A DNA stretch of 64,000 nucleotides, taken from assembly GCA_036268055.1 (NCBI GenBank), contig DATAUW010000016.1, positions 62,001-126,000 on the forward strand, written 5' to 3'. Every line of letters starts with the position of its first letter. The stretch's first letter is position 1. This stretch comes from Verrucomicrobiia bacterium. Lineage in GTDB: Bacteria > Verrucomicrobiota > Verrucomicrobiia > Limisphaerales > Pedosphaeraceae. Below are positions 43,397 to 51,826 of the stretch, piece after piece. Both the position numbers and the translations under genes were made by a program. The notes under the pieces were generated by a model. The model made no database searches, was not told the DNA's origin, and worked only from the letters and a program-made list of their open reading frames with translations.

Positions 43397-44503
43397 TTAC
43401 TTCAAGAAGTGATAGAGATGGTGGAGAAAGGCGACGTTGTCGGATTGTAAGTAGTGCATCGCGCCGCCCATGCGGGAAAAGCTTTTGCAGAAGCGCAGGT
43501 AGTAGGCGGGGTTATCTTTCGGCGGTTCGCCTTTTGTCCAATCCCAGTTGCCGCCGTCCTGCAAGTCCACGACGTAAATCGTATGGCCGTGGACGATGGC
43601 GCGGCTGTCCTGGATGCGCAGGTTGTTCACACAACTAATGCTTTTCTCGAAGATTTGCGGCGCCATGATCGCGGAACCGACGGAAAGGACGACGCCATTA
43701 TCGAGCGTATCCACCGACGCGCCGAACATGCGAAAATCCAGGTCCGCCGCGCGACCGATGACGGCTCCGTTGAACATGGGATGATTCGAAATGATGTCGT
43801 AGCCGATGCCGGGATGCACGGTCAGCGGAACGCCTTGGACGAACGCTTGCGCGAGAACGGAATTCTGTTTCCACGGGTGTTGGACTTCGATGCGGCCATT
43901 CGGCAAGCCGTGGGTGAGCATGGCTTGAAGCAATTCGGCGCGCGCGGGGGCGAGCGGATGATCGGGCTCGGCGCGAAGCAATTCGACGAGGGATTTGTAT
44001 TCGGGCAGCGTGACGCCATCTTCGGCGATGAACCGGCCGAGCGCGTGGCCGTAGCCTTCGCCCTGCAACGCACCGGCGAGCATCGCAAGGTGCAGGGAAC
44101 GGCTGGTTTCGTTCCAGGTGCCGAAGGTGCCGGTGGCGACGTTGCGCTTCACGCTTTCGGTCGAGCGTCCAAGAAAGGAAAATTCCCAATCGTGGATCGT
44201 GCCCGCGCCGTTGGTGGAGAGATGGGTGACCCAGCCGAGTTCGATGAGCTTATTGAGGATTCGCTGGCCGCCGTTCTTGATGAGATGCGCGCCGTAGAGG
44301 AGCATGACGCCGGCTTTGCGCTGATGCGCGGTGGCGATTTTTTTGGCGGTGTCGCGAATGGCGTGATGAAGCGGCGGCGGCAAAACGGGCGGCGCGCTTT
44401 CGGGGTCAATGAGGATTTCTTCGAGGTTGCTTTCGCTTTGGCGTTCCGCGAGCGGAAAAACTTTTAGGCGCTTGAGATCGAGGGGCTGCGGAAGTTTTTT
44501 CAT
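43397..44503 (-). CDS. Conserved protein, deoxyhypusine-synthase-like fold suggested
   Basis: The 368-residue protein is not confidently assigned. The region VMLLYGAHLIKNGGQRILNK followed by ELGWVTHLSTNGAGTIHDWE resembles the NAD-binding core of deoxyhypusine synthases, where a similar segment ends in TxxGGxxxD. The C-terminal half (SNHPMFNGAVIGRAADLDF, then SVGSAIMAPQIFEKSI) shows no lysine motif I recognise. No signal peptide is seen. Bacterial homologues of this kind lack eIF5A and are of unknown function, so a spermidine-linked role is inference. It is a single-gene unit. Confidence 0.5.
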   Translation of the reverse strand: MKKLPQPLDLKRLKVFPLAERQSESNLEEILIDPESAPPVLPPPLHHAIRDTAKKIATAHQRKAGVMLLYGAHLIKNGGQRILNKLIELGWVTHLSTNGAGTIHDWEFSFLGRSTESVKRNVATGTFGTWNETSRSLHLAMLAGALQGEGYGHALGRFIAEDGVTLPEYKSLVELLRAEPDHPLAPARAELLQAMLTHGLPNGRIEVQHPWKQNSVLAQAFVQGVPLTVHPGIGYDIISNHPMFNGAVIGRAADLDFRMFGASVDTLDNGVVLSVGSAIMAPQIFEKSISCVNNLRIQDSRAIVHGHTIYVVDLQDGGNWDWTKGEPPKDNPAYYLRFCKSFSRMGGAMHYLQSDNVAFLHHLYHFLK

Positions 44504-44575
44504 CTTTCAGTTATTGTGCCAGTAAAAGGAAATCCTGGCGAACAGTCAATGGGTGGGTTTGTGAAAGATGTTTTA

Positions 44576-44655
44576 ACCGCGGAGACGCGGAGGCGCGGAG
44601 GTCCTTGCGGACGGCCACGGGGAGAAGGAGTCACGGATGGAACACTGATTTAAAA
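44576..44655 (+). repeat. Second copy of the CGCGGAGG / GTCCTTGCGG / CACGGATGGAACAC repeat
   Basis: CCGCGGAGACGCGGAGGCGC leads into GGAGGTCCTTGCGGACGGCC, then GGGAGAAGG, CACGGATGGAACACTG and an A/T-rich tail, the same order as at 41405-41500. Confidence 0.65.
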
Positions 44656-44686
44656 CTATTTTTTTGTGTTCAACTGTTGTCGTGGC

Positions 44687-45046
44687 TTAAAGCCAGCCAG
44701 AACGGCAGGTGAAATCTTCGTTGCCGTGTTTTTCCAAAACTTCGATGAGCCGGCGGATGAGTCCGCGGGTATCGGTTTGCCGAAGTTTTTTGCTATCGGC
44801 ATAGATCACGCCGGCGTGGGTTTTTCCGGCGGCAACCCGGGTTTTGGTATGGCCTGGCATGGTGTTCACATCGCGGGTGACCAACACGCGATCCTCCGTG
44901 TCCAGCAGTTCGAGCAACACTTCATCAGGCAAAGCGGCCCAATCGGTTTCATGAATGCTTTTGACATCCAGGTCCGGGAAACGGCGTCGCAGCGCGACCG
45001 CTACTTCCGGAGAGAGATGCACATCGAGCAAAATTTTTATTCTCAT
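44687..45046 (-). CDS. DUF5615 PIN-like toxin
   Basis: The 119-residue protein has the DUF5615 features: IKILLDVHLSPEVAVALRRR, a central HETDWAALPDEVLLELLDTE and VLVTRDVN, then a later VIYADSKKL. The family is PIN-like and is usually paired with a DUF433 antitoxin. It lies 20 bases downstream of such a gene on the same strand. It probably acts as a ribonuclease toxin; the acidic residues Asp8, Glu46-Asp60 and Asp59-type positions fit but are not all certain. Confidence 0.78.
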   Translation of the reverse strand: MRIKILLDVHLSPEVAVALRRRFPDLDVKSIHETDWAALPDEVLLELLDTEDRVLVTRDVNTMPGHTKTRVAAGKTHAGVIYADSKKLRQTDTRGLIRRLIEVLEKHGNEDFTCRSGWL

Positions 45047-45066
45047 ATTGTTACGGGTTGCTCACC

Positions 45067-45489
45067 TCATAACAATTCGAGTTCGGGCAGAAATTCCCTG
45101 GTTCCAGTAAAATCACGCTGGCCGTGGAGACGGAGGCAATCCTTGATTTCCCCCGGATGCGCGTCAGCGTAGGCGAGCGCCATTTTGACCAGTCCGGCGG
45201 GTTTGCGGATTTGCGCGGAGGCGGTTTTAATGTCGCCCTTCAATTCTTTTACGAGGGCGACGATCATCCAGACCGGCCAGCGGCTGCCGATCAGGTACGC
45301 CACCCGGCCCGGCGAGCCGTTGCGAAACTCGACGGCGGGAAATTGGCTGCGTCGCACGCCCTCGGAGATGTAAGCGGCGGCGGCGGTGCCGGAGGGAATA
45401 CCCTTCATACGGGCGTCGGCGTCCAGGCTGCCTTTTTCCAACGCGGTAAGGCGTACGGACACGGTGGCGTCTTTGGTCATGGTTGCCAT
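45067..45489 (-). CDS. RHH/DUF433-like antitoxin of the DUF5615 toxin
   Basis: Starts are ATG 45489 (140 aa, MATMTKDATVSVRL) or 45480 (MTKD...). The N-terminus, VSVRLTALEKGSLDADARMK, looks like a ribbon-helix-helix DNA-binding start. The second half, PGRVAYLIGSRWPVWMIVAL and MALAYADAHPGEI, fits DUF433. The combination of a DNA-binding ribbon-helix-helix with DUF433 is noteworthy. A regulatory and toxin-neutralising role is inferred from the family and neighbour. Confidence 0.7.
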   Translation of the reverse strand: MATMTKDATVSVRLTALEKGSLDADARMKGIPSGTAAAAYISEGVRRSQFPAVEFRNGSPGRVAYLIGSRWPVWMIVALVKELKGDIKTASAQIRKPAGLVKMALAYADAHPGEIKDCLRLHGQRDFTGTREFLPELELL

Positions 45490-45555
45490 ACAAAGAATAC
45501 ATTCGCACACGAGCGACTGCCTGACAAGAAGCAGATGCGGAAGAAGGAAAAATCT

Positions 45556-45589
45556 AGCCACGGATGGAACACGGTTAAACACGGATGAG
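45556..45589 (+). repeat. CACGGATGGAACACGG repeat fragment
   Basis: GCCACGGATGGAACACGGTT then AAACACGGATGAG, the tail part of the family at 41405 and 44576. Confidence 0.5.
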
Positions 45590-45857
45590 AATAATCTTTG
45601 GGTTGATACAGGTGAGTCGTCATCACAAAGCAACTTTTGTTGTTTGTGGAAATTGTTTGGATAGCGATGGAGGAGTTTGGATTTCCGGGACTTTTTTTCG
45701 TTTTAGGGGCCGTCCTGTCGTGTTTTGAACGAGTTGGCAAAAGCGGTTGAACTCGTGCGTCCGGCGATTTTGCGCACAATCTTGCAACTCCTGTGACGTT
45801 CCGTTAACATCCGTGTTAAGTCCGGATTAACCGGCAGAACACAACGCACAACTGAGC

Positions 45858-47105
45858 ATGTCCGACAATTATATCCAGAATCTTTTCGCCGAACGCATCG
45901 GCGGGCGCCAATACGGCAAGTCCACCGCGATTTATAAATTCGAGAAAATCAAGCGCGCCAAACGCGCCGCCCTGGCCGCGAATCCCGGCAAGGAGATCAT
46001 TGACATGGGGGTGGGCGAGCCGGATGAGATGGCGTTTCCTGAAGTGGTGGCGAAATTGCATTCGGAGGCGTTGCGACCGGAGAATCGCGGTTACTCGGAC
46101 AACGGCGACGACCAACTCAAGCAGGCGGCGGCGCGTTATCTCGAACGCGTCTGCGGCGTGAAGGGCATCAATCCCGAGACGGAGGTTTTGCACTCCATCG
46201 GCAGCAAGGCGGCGCTCTCGATTTTGCCGGCGGCGTTGATCAATCCTGGCGATTATGTCCTGATGACGATACCCGGGTATCCGGTCTTCGGCACCCACTC
46301 CAAGTATTATGGCGGATTGGTTCATAACTTGCCGCTGACCGAGGCGAATCGTTTTCTGCCGGATCTGGCGAGCATTCCGGCGGAGGTCTTGAGCAAGGCG
46401 AAGGTTTTGGTGATCAATTATCCGAACAACCCAACTGGGGCGAGTGCGACACCGGAATTTTTCGCGCAAGTGGTTGACTTTGCGAAGAAAAACAACCTGG
46501 TAGTCATCCACGATGCTGCTTATGCCGCGCTTGTGTTTGAAGGCAAGCCACTTAGCTTTCTGGCAACGCCCGGGGCGAAGGATGTAGGCATTGAACTGCA
46601 CTCGACCAGCAAGACGTTTAACATGACCGGATGGCGTTGTGGGTTTGTGGCGGGCAATGAATTGCTCGTAAAAGCCTACGGTGACGTTAAAGATAATACG
46701 GATTCGGGTCAATTTCTGGCAATTCAGCATGCGGGAGCTTATTGCTTCGATCATCCTGAGATTACGGAAAAGATTTCGGCGAAATATTCCCGTCGCATGG
46801 AAGCCTTGGTTAAAGTGCTGCGTCAGAATGGCTTTGCCGCGCATAAACCGAAAGGCTCGTTTTTCCTCTATGTTCCAGCTCCCAAAGCGGCGGTTCGCGC
46901 GGATGGCACGCGGGTTGAGTTCAAAAATGCCGAGGAAGTTTCGCAATGGCTGATCACGGAAAAGCTCATTTCCACCGTGCCTTGGGATGACGCTTGCGCC
47001 AATTTGCGGTTTAGTGTAACTTTTGCAGCCAGAGACCCCAATGATGAACAGCGCGTGCTGGCGGATATTGCCGCGCGCTTGGGTGATGTGAAGTTCCAGT
47101 TTTAG
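45858..47105 (+). CDS. dapL: LL-diaminopimelate aminotransferase
   Basis: The 415-residue class I/II PLP aminotransferase has the Schiff-base lysine at 252 in STSKTFNMTGWRCGF, IPGYPVFGTHSKYYGG near residue 140 and the INYPNNPTG segment near 190. The region IIDMGVGEPDEMAFPEVV at about 47-64 is typical of DapL. The enzyme converts tetrahydrodipicolinate straight to LL-diaminopimelate for lysine and peptidoglycan synthesis, the route used in Verrucomicrobiota and chlamydiae. It is a single-gene unit followed by a hairpin. Confidence 0.9.
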   Translation: MSDNYIQNLFAERIGGRQYGKSTAIYKFEKIKRAKRAALAANPGKEIIDMGVGEPDEMAFPEVVAKLHSEALRPENRGYSDNGDDQLKQAAARYLERVCGVKGINPETEVLHSIGSKAALSILPAALINPGDYVLMTIPGYPVFGTHSKYYGGLVHNLPLTEANRFLPDLASIPAEVLSKAKVLVINYPNNPTGASATPEFFAQVVDFAKKNNLVVIHDAAYAALVFEGKPLSFLATPGAKDVGIELHSTSKTFNMTGWRCGFVAGNELLVKAYGDVKDNTDSGQFLAIQHAGAYCFDHPEITEKISAKYSRRMEALVKVLRQNGFAAHKPKGSFFLYVPAPKAAVRADGTRVEFKNAEEVSQWLITEKLISTVPWDDACANLRFSVTFAARDPNDEQRVLADIAARLGDVKFQF

Positions 47106-47135
47106 GCCGGAACGGCATCAGCCGATAGACCTGTA

Positions 47136-47153
47136 GGCAGTTTGTTGACTGCC
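47136..47153 (+). repeat. Hairpin GGCAGT-TTGTTG-ACTGCC after dapL
   Basis: A six-pair stem lies 31 bases past the dapL stop and shares the leading CTGTA with the elements at 20462 and 59470. It is a possible terminator or a diverged member of that family. Confidence 0.4.
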
Positions 47154-47187
47154 AGTGACGGTTCATCTTGAGGTTGATGGAGTTGGC

Positions 47188-47583
47188 ATGACTGATCAAA
47201 GTAGCGCAGAAAAGCCCAAGCGTTTGCTCGTGGTGGATGATAATCCAGAACTTGCGCAAACGTATCAGGAGTTGTTCGAGGCGAATGGTTACCAGGTCAG
47301 CCTCGCCCGCAACGGCGTTCAGGGTCTCAAGCATATCCTTGAGCATGCCGTGGATGCCATCCTCTGCGACCTTTCCATGCCTCAACTGGGCGGCGACGCC
47401 TTTCACCTGACCGTCCAACGTGTCCGCCCGCAACTTGGCGAGCGTTTTATTTTTGTGACCGGGAACTCGGATAATCCCAAGTACGAGAAGTTCCTCAAAA
47501 TGGTCACTTGTCCCGTCCTTTACAAACCGGTCGCTGTGGATAAGTTATTGGAGACCCTCAGAAGGCTGGTTGCGACTGTATGA
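47188..47583 (+). CDS. Single-domain response regulator (CheY-like)
   Basis: The ATG at 47188 is preceded by GGAG six or so bases upstream; an earlier start would add 11 residues. The 131-residue receiver has acidic Asp17-Asp18, phospho-acceptor Asp61 in ILCDLSMP, Thr91 in FVTGNSD and Lys113 in YKPV. No output domain is present. It may work as a phosphate sink or protein-interaction switch; no kinase gene is nearby. Confidence 0.93.
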   Translation: MTDQSSAEKPKRLLVVDDNPELAQTYQELFEANGYQVSLARNGVQGLKHILEHAVDAILCDLSMPQLGGDAFHLTVQRVRPQLGERFIFVTGNSDNPKYEKFLKMVTCPVLYKPVAVDKLLETLRRLVATV

Positions 47584-47619
47584 ATTTTTTAGGAAGGTGG
47601 TTTTAACACTGTCATCATA

Positions 47620-48189
47620 TTGACAGAAAACTTGTCTCTAGCCGTGAATCAGACGATCGAACAAAAAAGCGGTGTCCTCGTGAAGGTCGGGTCCGCCGAT
47701 GCGTCCGCAAGAGCGCATCATGCCCCGCTGGGGTTGCAGACCGTGGCCGTCTTTGAAGCAGCCAAGGGCTTGATTGTTTTGATTGCGGGCCTCGGATTGC
47801 TTTCGCTGGTGCATCGCGACGCCCAGATCGTGGCGGAAGAAATCGTCCGCTTGTTGCACTTGAACCCGGCGCATCGGTACCCGAACATCTTTATTGATTT
47901 CGCGGGCAATTTGAATGACGGACGACTCTGGTCCATGGCCTTTGCCGCGCTGGCTTATTCTACCGTGCGGCTGGTTGAGGCTTATGGTCTCTGGCATGAG
48001 CGTTCCTGGGCAGAGTGGTTTGCGGTGCTGTCGTCGGGAATTTTTCTGCCGGTGGAGTTGCATCATATCATCGCAAAGCCAAATTTCCTGAATGTCATCA
48101 TTTTCCTCGGCAACATCGGCATCGTCGTTTATTTGGCTTACGTGCTGGCCACGAACTCGAAGCACAAAAAAAATTCGGCAGCGCAATGA
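47620..48189 (+). CDS. DUF2127 family membrane protein
   Basis: The product is 189 residues from TTG at 47620, or 181 from GTG at 47644 (VNQTIEQKSG); neither has a clear ribosome site. The N-terminal region (PLGLQTVAVFEAAKGLIVLI) and the later VEAYGLWHERSWAEWFAVLS and VYLAYVLATNS match DUF2127, a small membrane family of unknown function. About four hydrophobic segments are visible. It lies 36 bases after the response regulator. Confidence 0.8.
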   Translation: MTENLSLAVNQTIEQKSGVLVKVGSADASARAHHAPLGLQTVAVFEAAKGLIVLIAGLGLLSLVHRDAQIVAEEIVRLLHLNPAHRYPNIFIDFAGNLNDGRLWSMAFAALAYSTVRLVEAYGLWHERSWAEWFAVLSSGIFLPVELHHIIAKPNFLNVIIFLGNIGIVVYLAYVLATNSKHKKNSAAQ

Positions 48190-48239
48190 AGGGAAAAGAA
48201 TCCGTGTCGAAGTGCTGAACTCGGCGCGTATAAAAATCC

Positions 48240-48536
48240 ATGAAGAAAAAAGGCCGAACGATTACCCTATCCGCAACAAGCGTCGAAAAAATCATAAATG
48301 ATTTAAGTTTGCTTGTTGTTTCAATGGATCGAATTGGATCAACTTATTATAATAAACCAAGGAAGCAGGCTCTGGAATTGGATAACTTCTTAGCGGAAAT
48401 AAATGCCTTCAAACGGTTAGCGCAAGCGCGCGGTGTTCTATCTGAAGCTTATGAAAACCAAAGCTCTAAATTGCTTGTTACTCGCTCTGAAGAAAAAGCC
48501 GAGGCCTTACCTTATTGGCGCTGCAAAAAAACTTAA
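48240..48536 (+). CDS. Small hypothetical protein (98 aa)
   Basis: The product is soluble and basic with a likely helical core (ALELDNFLAEINAFKRLAQAR). No family is recognised and no Shine-Dalgarno is present. Coding sequence is relatively AT-rich beside its GC-rich neighbours. It may be a real recent acquisition or a chance frame. Confidence 0.4.
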   Translation: MKKKGRTITLSATSVEKIINDLSLLVVSMDRIGSTYYNKPRKQALELDNFLAEINAFKRLAQARGVLSEAYENQSSKLLVTRSEEKAEALPYWRCKKT

Positions 48537-48581
48537 ATATTTCTGCGATTCATAAGTTGCATATTGCTGATTGTAAATTCA

Positions 48582-48665
48582 TGAATCCGTGTTTAGTCCA
48601 TGTTTCAACCGTGGCAAAAAAAATTCCTGGTGGCCATACGCAAGGACCTCCGCGGTTTCGCGGTA
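48582..48665 (-). repeat. Inverted copy of the CACGGAT.../CGCGGAGG repeat family
   Basis: Read on the minus strand: CCGCGGAGGTCCTTGCGTAT, then GGCCACC, then CCACGG...ATGGACTAAACACGGAT, the same modules in the same order as at 44576. It sits just upstream of the Ste24-type gene. Confidence 0.55.
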
Positions 48666-48675
48666 AAATGCCTGC

Positions 48676-49929
48676 ATGAATAATTCCCAAATGGTTGCGA
48701 TTGCCGCTCTCGCATTAATCGTCCTTCGGTGGGCCGCGCAACTCTGGCTTGAGCGCATCAACCAAGCCAACGTCCGCGCTCACGCCGGCACTGTGCCCGA
48801 TGCTTTCAAAGACGTCGTGGATGCTCCGACTTACACCAAGTCGGTCGAATACACCCTCGCCAAAGGCCGCGTTTCGCAATGGGAAATGGCCTATGATGTC
48901 TTTGTGCTGATAGCGGTGCTTTTCAGCGGCGTGCTGCCGTGGGCATTTCAAATTTTTAGCCATTCGTTCGGCAATTCGGCGTGGGCTATGGCGGTCTTTC
49001 TTTTCGCCGTGGGATTTGCGCTCACGCTGCCGGGAATTCCCTTTGAATGGTATTCGCAATTTCGTCTTGAGGAACGGTTCGGCTTTAACACCACCACGCT
49101 CAAGCTTTGGCTGCTGGATCGCATCAAAGGTTTCGCGCTGGCCATTGTGCTTGGCTATCCCTTGCTCGTGCTCATTCTCAAACTCGTCGAATGGACGGGG
49201 GCGTTTTGGTGGTTGTGGGCGTGGGCTTGCATGATGGGATTTCAACTGCTCATGGTCGTGCTCGCGCCGGTTTTGATCATGCCACTCTTCAATAAATTCA
49301 CGCCGCTGCCCGAGGGCGATTTGCGCGAACGCCTGCTGGCGCTTGGCCAGCGCACCGGTTTTCGCGCGAGCACGATTCAAGTCATGGACGGCAGCAAACG
49401 CTCGCGCCATTCCAATGCGTTTTTTACCGGGTTCGGAAGTTTCCGCAAAATCGTTTTGTTCGATACGCTCATCACGCAGCTTACCGCGCCGGAATTGGAA
49501 GCCGTGCTCGCCCACGAAATCGGCCATTACAAAAAACGCCATATTCCCAAGATGCTGCTGTGGTCCGCCGTGACGATGCTCGCGGCGTTCTGGTTTATTT
49601 CCGTGCTCGCGCGAGCGCCGTGGTTTTATCATGCATTCGGTTTTGAGCCGGGGAGCATCGCGCCCGCGCTGCTTCTGTTCGTACTGCTCTCGGGGGTCGT
49701 GACTTTTTGGTTTTCGCCGCTCGCCCACTTGTGGTCGCGACGCCATGAATATGAGGCCGATGCCTTTGCCGCCCAAACGATGCACGAAACGCAATCGCTG
49801 GTCGGCGCCTTGCGAAAGCTCAACGAAAAAAATCTGAGCAATCTCACGCCGCATCCGTATTACAGCGGCTTTTATTATTCGCACCCGACGCTGCTCGAAC
49901 GCGAACAAGCCCTCGCCGCCGCACTTTAG
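48676..49929 (+). CDS. M48 (Ste24/HtpX-type) membrane metalloprotease
   Basis: The 417-residue protein has a zinc motif HEIGHYKKRH with His280, Glu281 and His284, and a third-ligand region HEYEADAFAAQTM near residue 358. About seven hydrophobic segments occur before and after the catalytic site, as in Ste24-type CAAX proteases; the N-terminal region IPFEWYSQFRLEERFGFN is a family hallmark. It likely degrades or processes membrane proteins; a prenyl-protein role is not implied in bacteria. It is single-gene, with a partial dispersed hairpin right after the stop. Confidence 0.93.
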   Translation: MNNSQMVAIAALALIVLRWAAQLWLERINQANVRAHAGTVPDAFKDVVDAPTYTKSVEYTLAKGRVSQWEMAYDVFVLIAVLFSGVLPWAFQIFSHSFGNSAWAMAVFLFAVGFALTLPGIPFEWYSQFRLEERFGFNTTTLKLWLLDRIKGFALAIVLGYPLLVLILKLVEWTGAFWWLWAWACMMGFQLLMVVLAPVLIMPLFNKFTPLPEGDLRERLLALGQRTGFRASTIQVMDGSKRSRHSNAFFTGFGSFRKIVLFDTLITQLTAPELEAVLAHEIGHYKKRHIPKMLLWSAVTMLAAFWFISVLARAPWFYHAFGFEPGSIAPALLLFVLLSGVVTFWFSPLAHLWSRRHEYEADAFAAQTMHETQSLVGALRKLNEKNLSNLTPHPYYSGFYYSHPTLLEREQALAAAL

Positions 49930-50269
49930 TGGCGGTCTATGACCTTTGAAATCGGGTCACTTTGCGCACGTAGCGCTTGTAAATAGGATGGCGCAAGCTC
50001 CCGCCCGTGCCGGTTTCTTTCAGCGAAAATCCGTGTTCATTCCGTGTTCCATCCATGGCAAAACTCTCGTTTTTGCGCTTCCGACGTCAGCGCGTGCCTG
50101 GCGTTGCCCTCCTCGATAATGACGATTGACGTTTCCGGGGCGTCATTGCATTTTTATTGTATGAAAGCAAAAACTCGCATGGCCCACGCCACGGTTCTCG
50201 TCGCGTACCGGTTGCGGGAAGTTGAATTCGGTAACCTGAACAGCCGCATCTTCGTCTTCAATTATAATT
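49930..50269. other. Intergenic stretch with repeat fragments
   Basis: It contains a partial GGCGGTCTATGACC hairpin element (49931-49944) and an inverted ATCCGTGTTC...CCATCCATGG fragment (50026-50060) of the CACGGAT family. An open frame at 50044-50295 has no support. Confidence 0.55.
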
Positions 50270-51703
50270 ATGAGCAATTCCCTGTCTCGTCGTGATTTTA
50301 TCAAGCGCACCGCTCTCGCTGCGGGTGCTGCGTCCACCGCCGGTTTTATCACCCAAAGCGCCTGGGCCGCGCCGCGTCCGCTCGGCGGCGATAAACTGAA
50401 TTGTGTGCAGGTCGGTTGCGGCGGCCGCGCCATGAGTCACCTGGACGCCGTCATTGGAACCAATGCGCAAAATCTTTATGCCATCGTTGATGCGGACGAA
50501 ACGCAATTCGCGAAGGTGATGAAGTGGCTTAAGAAAAAGAATCTTGATTCGATCAAGCCGCAGTTCTTCACCGATTACCGCGTGATGTACGACAAAATCG
50601 GCAAGAATGTGGACGCCGTTTTTGTCACTACGCCGAACCATCATCATGCCACGGTCGCCATGATGGCCATTCAGGCGGGCCGCAATGTTTATTGCGAAAA
50701 ACCTTTGGTCCATGACGTGTCCGAAGCGCGGCGGTTGCGCAAAATGGCCGCGGACAATCCCAAGATCGCCACGCAGATGGGCAACCAGGGACATTGCGAG
50801 GAAGGTTATCGCCGTCTTTGCGAATACATCTGGTCAGGCGCCATCGGCAATATCACCGAGACGCATAGTTGGACGGACCGCGCCAATGGCGGCATCGGGC
50901 CGCGTCCGCCGGTTCTTCCCGTGCCCAAAGGCATGAATTGGGATAGCTGGATCGGGCCCGCGCCGTACCGCGATTTCCATTCCGACTTGCACCCGCATGA
51001 ATGGCATGGCTGGTATGATTTCGGCAACGGTTCGATCGGCAACATGGGTTGCCATATTCTCGATGGCGTGTTCTGGGCGCTCAAGGTTGGCGATCCCGAC
51101 AGCATCGAGGTTGAAGTGCAACGCGGCGGCAGCCCGGAGCGTTACCCGACCGGTTGCCGGTTGCGCTGGGATATTCCCGCGCGCGAAGGCATGGTTCCGT
51201 TCAAGGCTTATTGGTATGAAGGCTTGAATCAAAATACCAGCGCCAGCGCCGACGGCAGCTTGCGCACGGCCAAAGGCGACTCGCGCAATCTTCCGCCGCT
51301 GTTCAAGGAACTTCAGGCGAAATATCCCGACGAAGAATTCGATAGCAACGGCACGTTCTACGTAGGCGACAAGGGCATCCTTTACACCGGCACTTATGGC
51401 GAACACATGCGCATGGTTCCGCGCGAAAAGATGACGGAAATGCCCGCGCCGCCGAAGACGTTGCCGCGCCCCAAGGATGTGTTCACGAACTTCGTTCAGA
51501 CTTGCCTGGCCGGCCGCACCGATACGGCGACGCCCTTTGAATACGGCGCGCGCCTGACCGAGTTTGCCATCCTCGGCAATCTCGCCCAGCACATCGGCCC
51601 GGGCGTGAAACTCGAGTGGGACGGCCCCAACATGAAAGTCAAAAACATCCCCGCACTCAGCGCCTGGCTGCATCGCAATCCGCGCGAAGGCTGGGCGGTT
51701 TAA
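50270..51703 (+). CDS. Tat-exported Gfo/Idh/MocA family oxidoreductase (second copy)
   Basis: The 477-residue product starts MSNSLSRRDFIKRTALAAGA, a twin-arginine signal, followed by VQVGCGGRAMSHLDAVIG (Rossmann fold) and NVYCEKPLVHDVSEARRLRK near residue 150. The C-terminal half carries HEWHGWYDFGNGSIGNMGCHILDG. This subgroup often acts on sugars outside the cytoplasm; substrate unknown. It is related to, but distinct from, the enzyme at 31414-32811 in its C-terminal half. A strong terminator follows. Confidence 0.92.
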   Translation: MSNSLSRRDFIKRTALAAGAASTAGFITQSAWAAPRPLGGDKLNCVQVGCGGRAMSHLDAVIGTNAQNLYAIVDADETQFAKVMKWLKKKNLDSIKPQFFTDYRVMYDKIGKNVDAVFVTTPNHHHATVAMMAIQAGRNVYCEKPLVHDVSEARRLRKMAADNPKIATQMGNQGHCEEGYRRLCEYIWSGAIGNITETHSWTDRANGGIGPRPPVLPVPKGMNWDSWIGPAPYRDFHSDLHPHEWHGWYDFGNGSIGNMGCHILDGVFWALKVGDPDSIEVEVQRGGSPERYPTGCRLRWDIPAREGMVPFKAYWYEGLNQNTSASADGSLRTAKGDSRNLPPLFKELQAKYPDEEFDSNGTFYVGDKGILYTGTYGEHMRMVPREKMTEMPAPPKTLPRPKDVFTNFVQTCLAGRTDTATPFEYGARLTEFAILGNLAQHIGPGVKLEWDGPNMKVKNIPALSAWLHRNPREGWAV

Positions 51704-51731
51704 GCAAAATCATCATTCTTATCCGTTTATC

Positions 51732-51761
51732 AAAAGCCCAGCCGATTGCGGCTGGGCTTTT
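51732..51761 (+). terminator. Rho-independent terminator
   Basis: AAAAGCCCAGCCG (51732-51744), loop ATTG, CGGCTGGGCTTTT (51749-51761): a 13-pair perfect stem ending in T residues, 28 bases past the stop of the oxidoreductase. Confidence 0.92.
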
Positions 51762-51826
51762 CGTTTTGTGCCGACGCACATAAAAATTTCCGTGTGCTTC
51801 TTTTGCGCCCAACGTAATCTTCTCCC

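Noticed and set aside
48715-49908. 397-codon minus-strand frame over the Ste24-type protease
   Set aside because: Antisense to a gene with an intact HExxH site; composition of a shadow frame.
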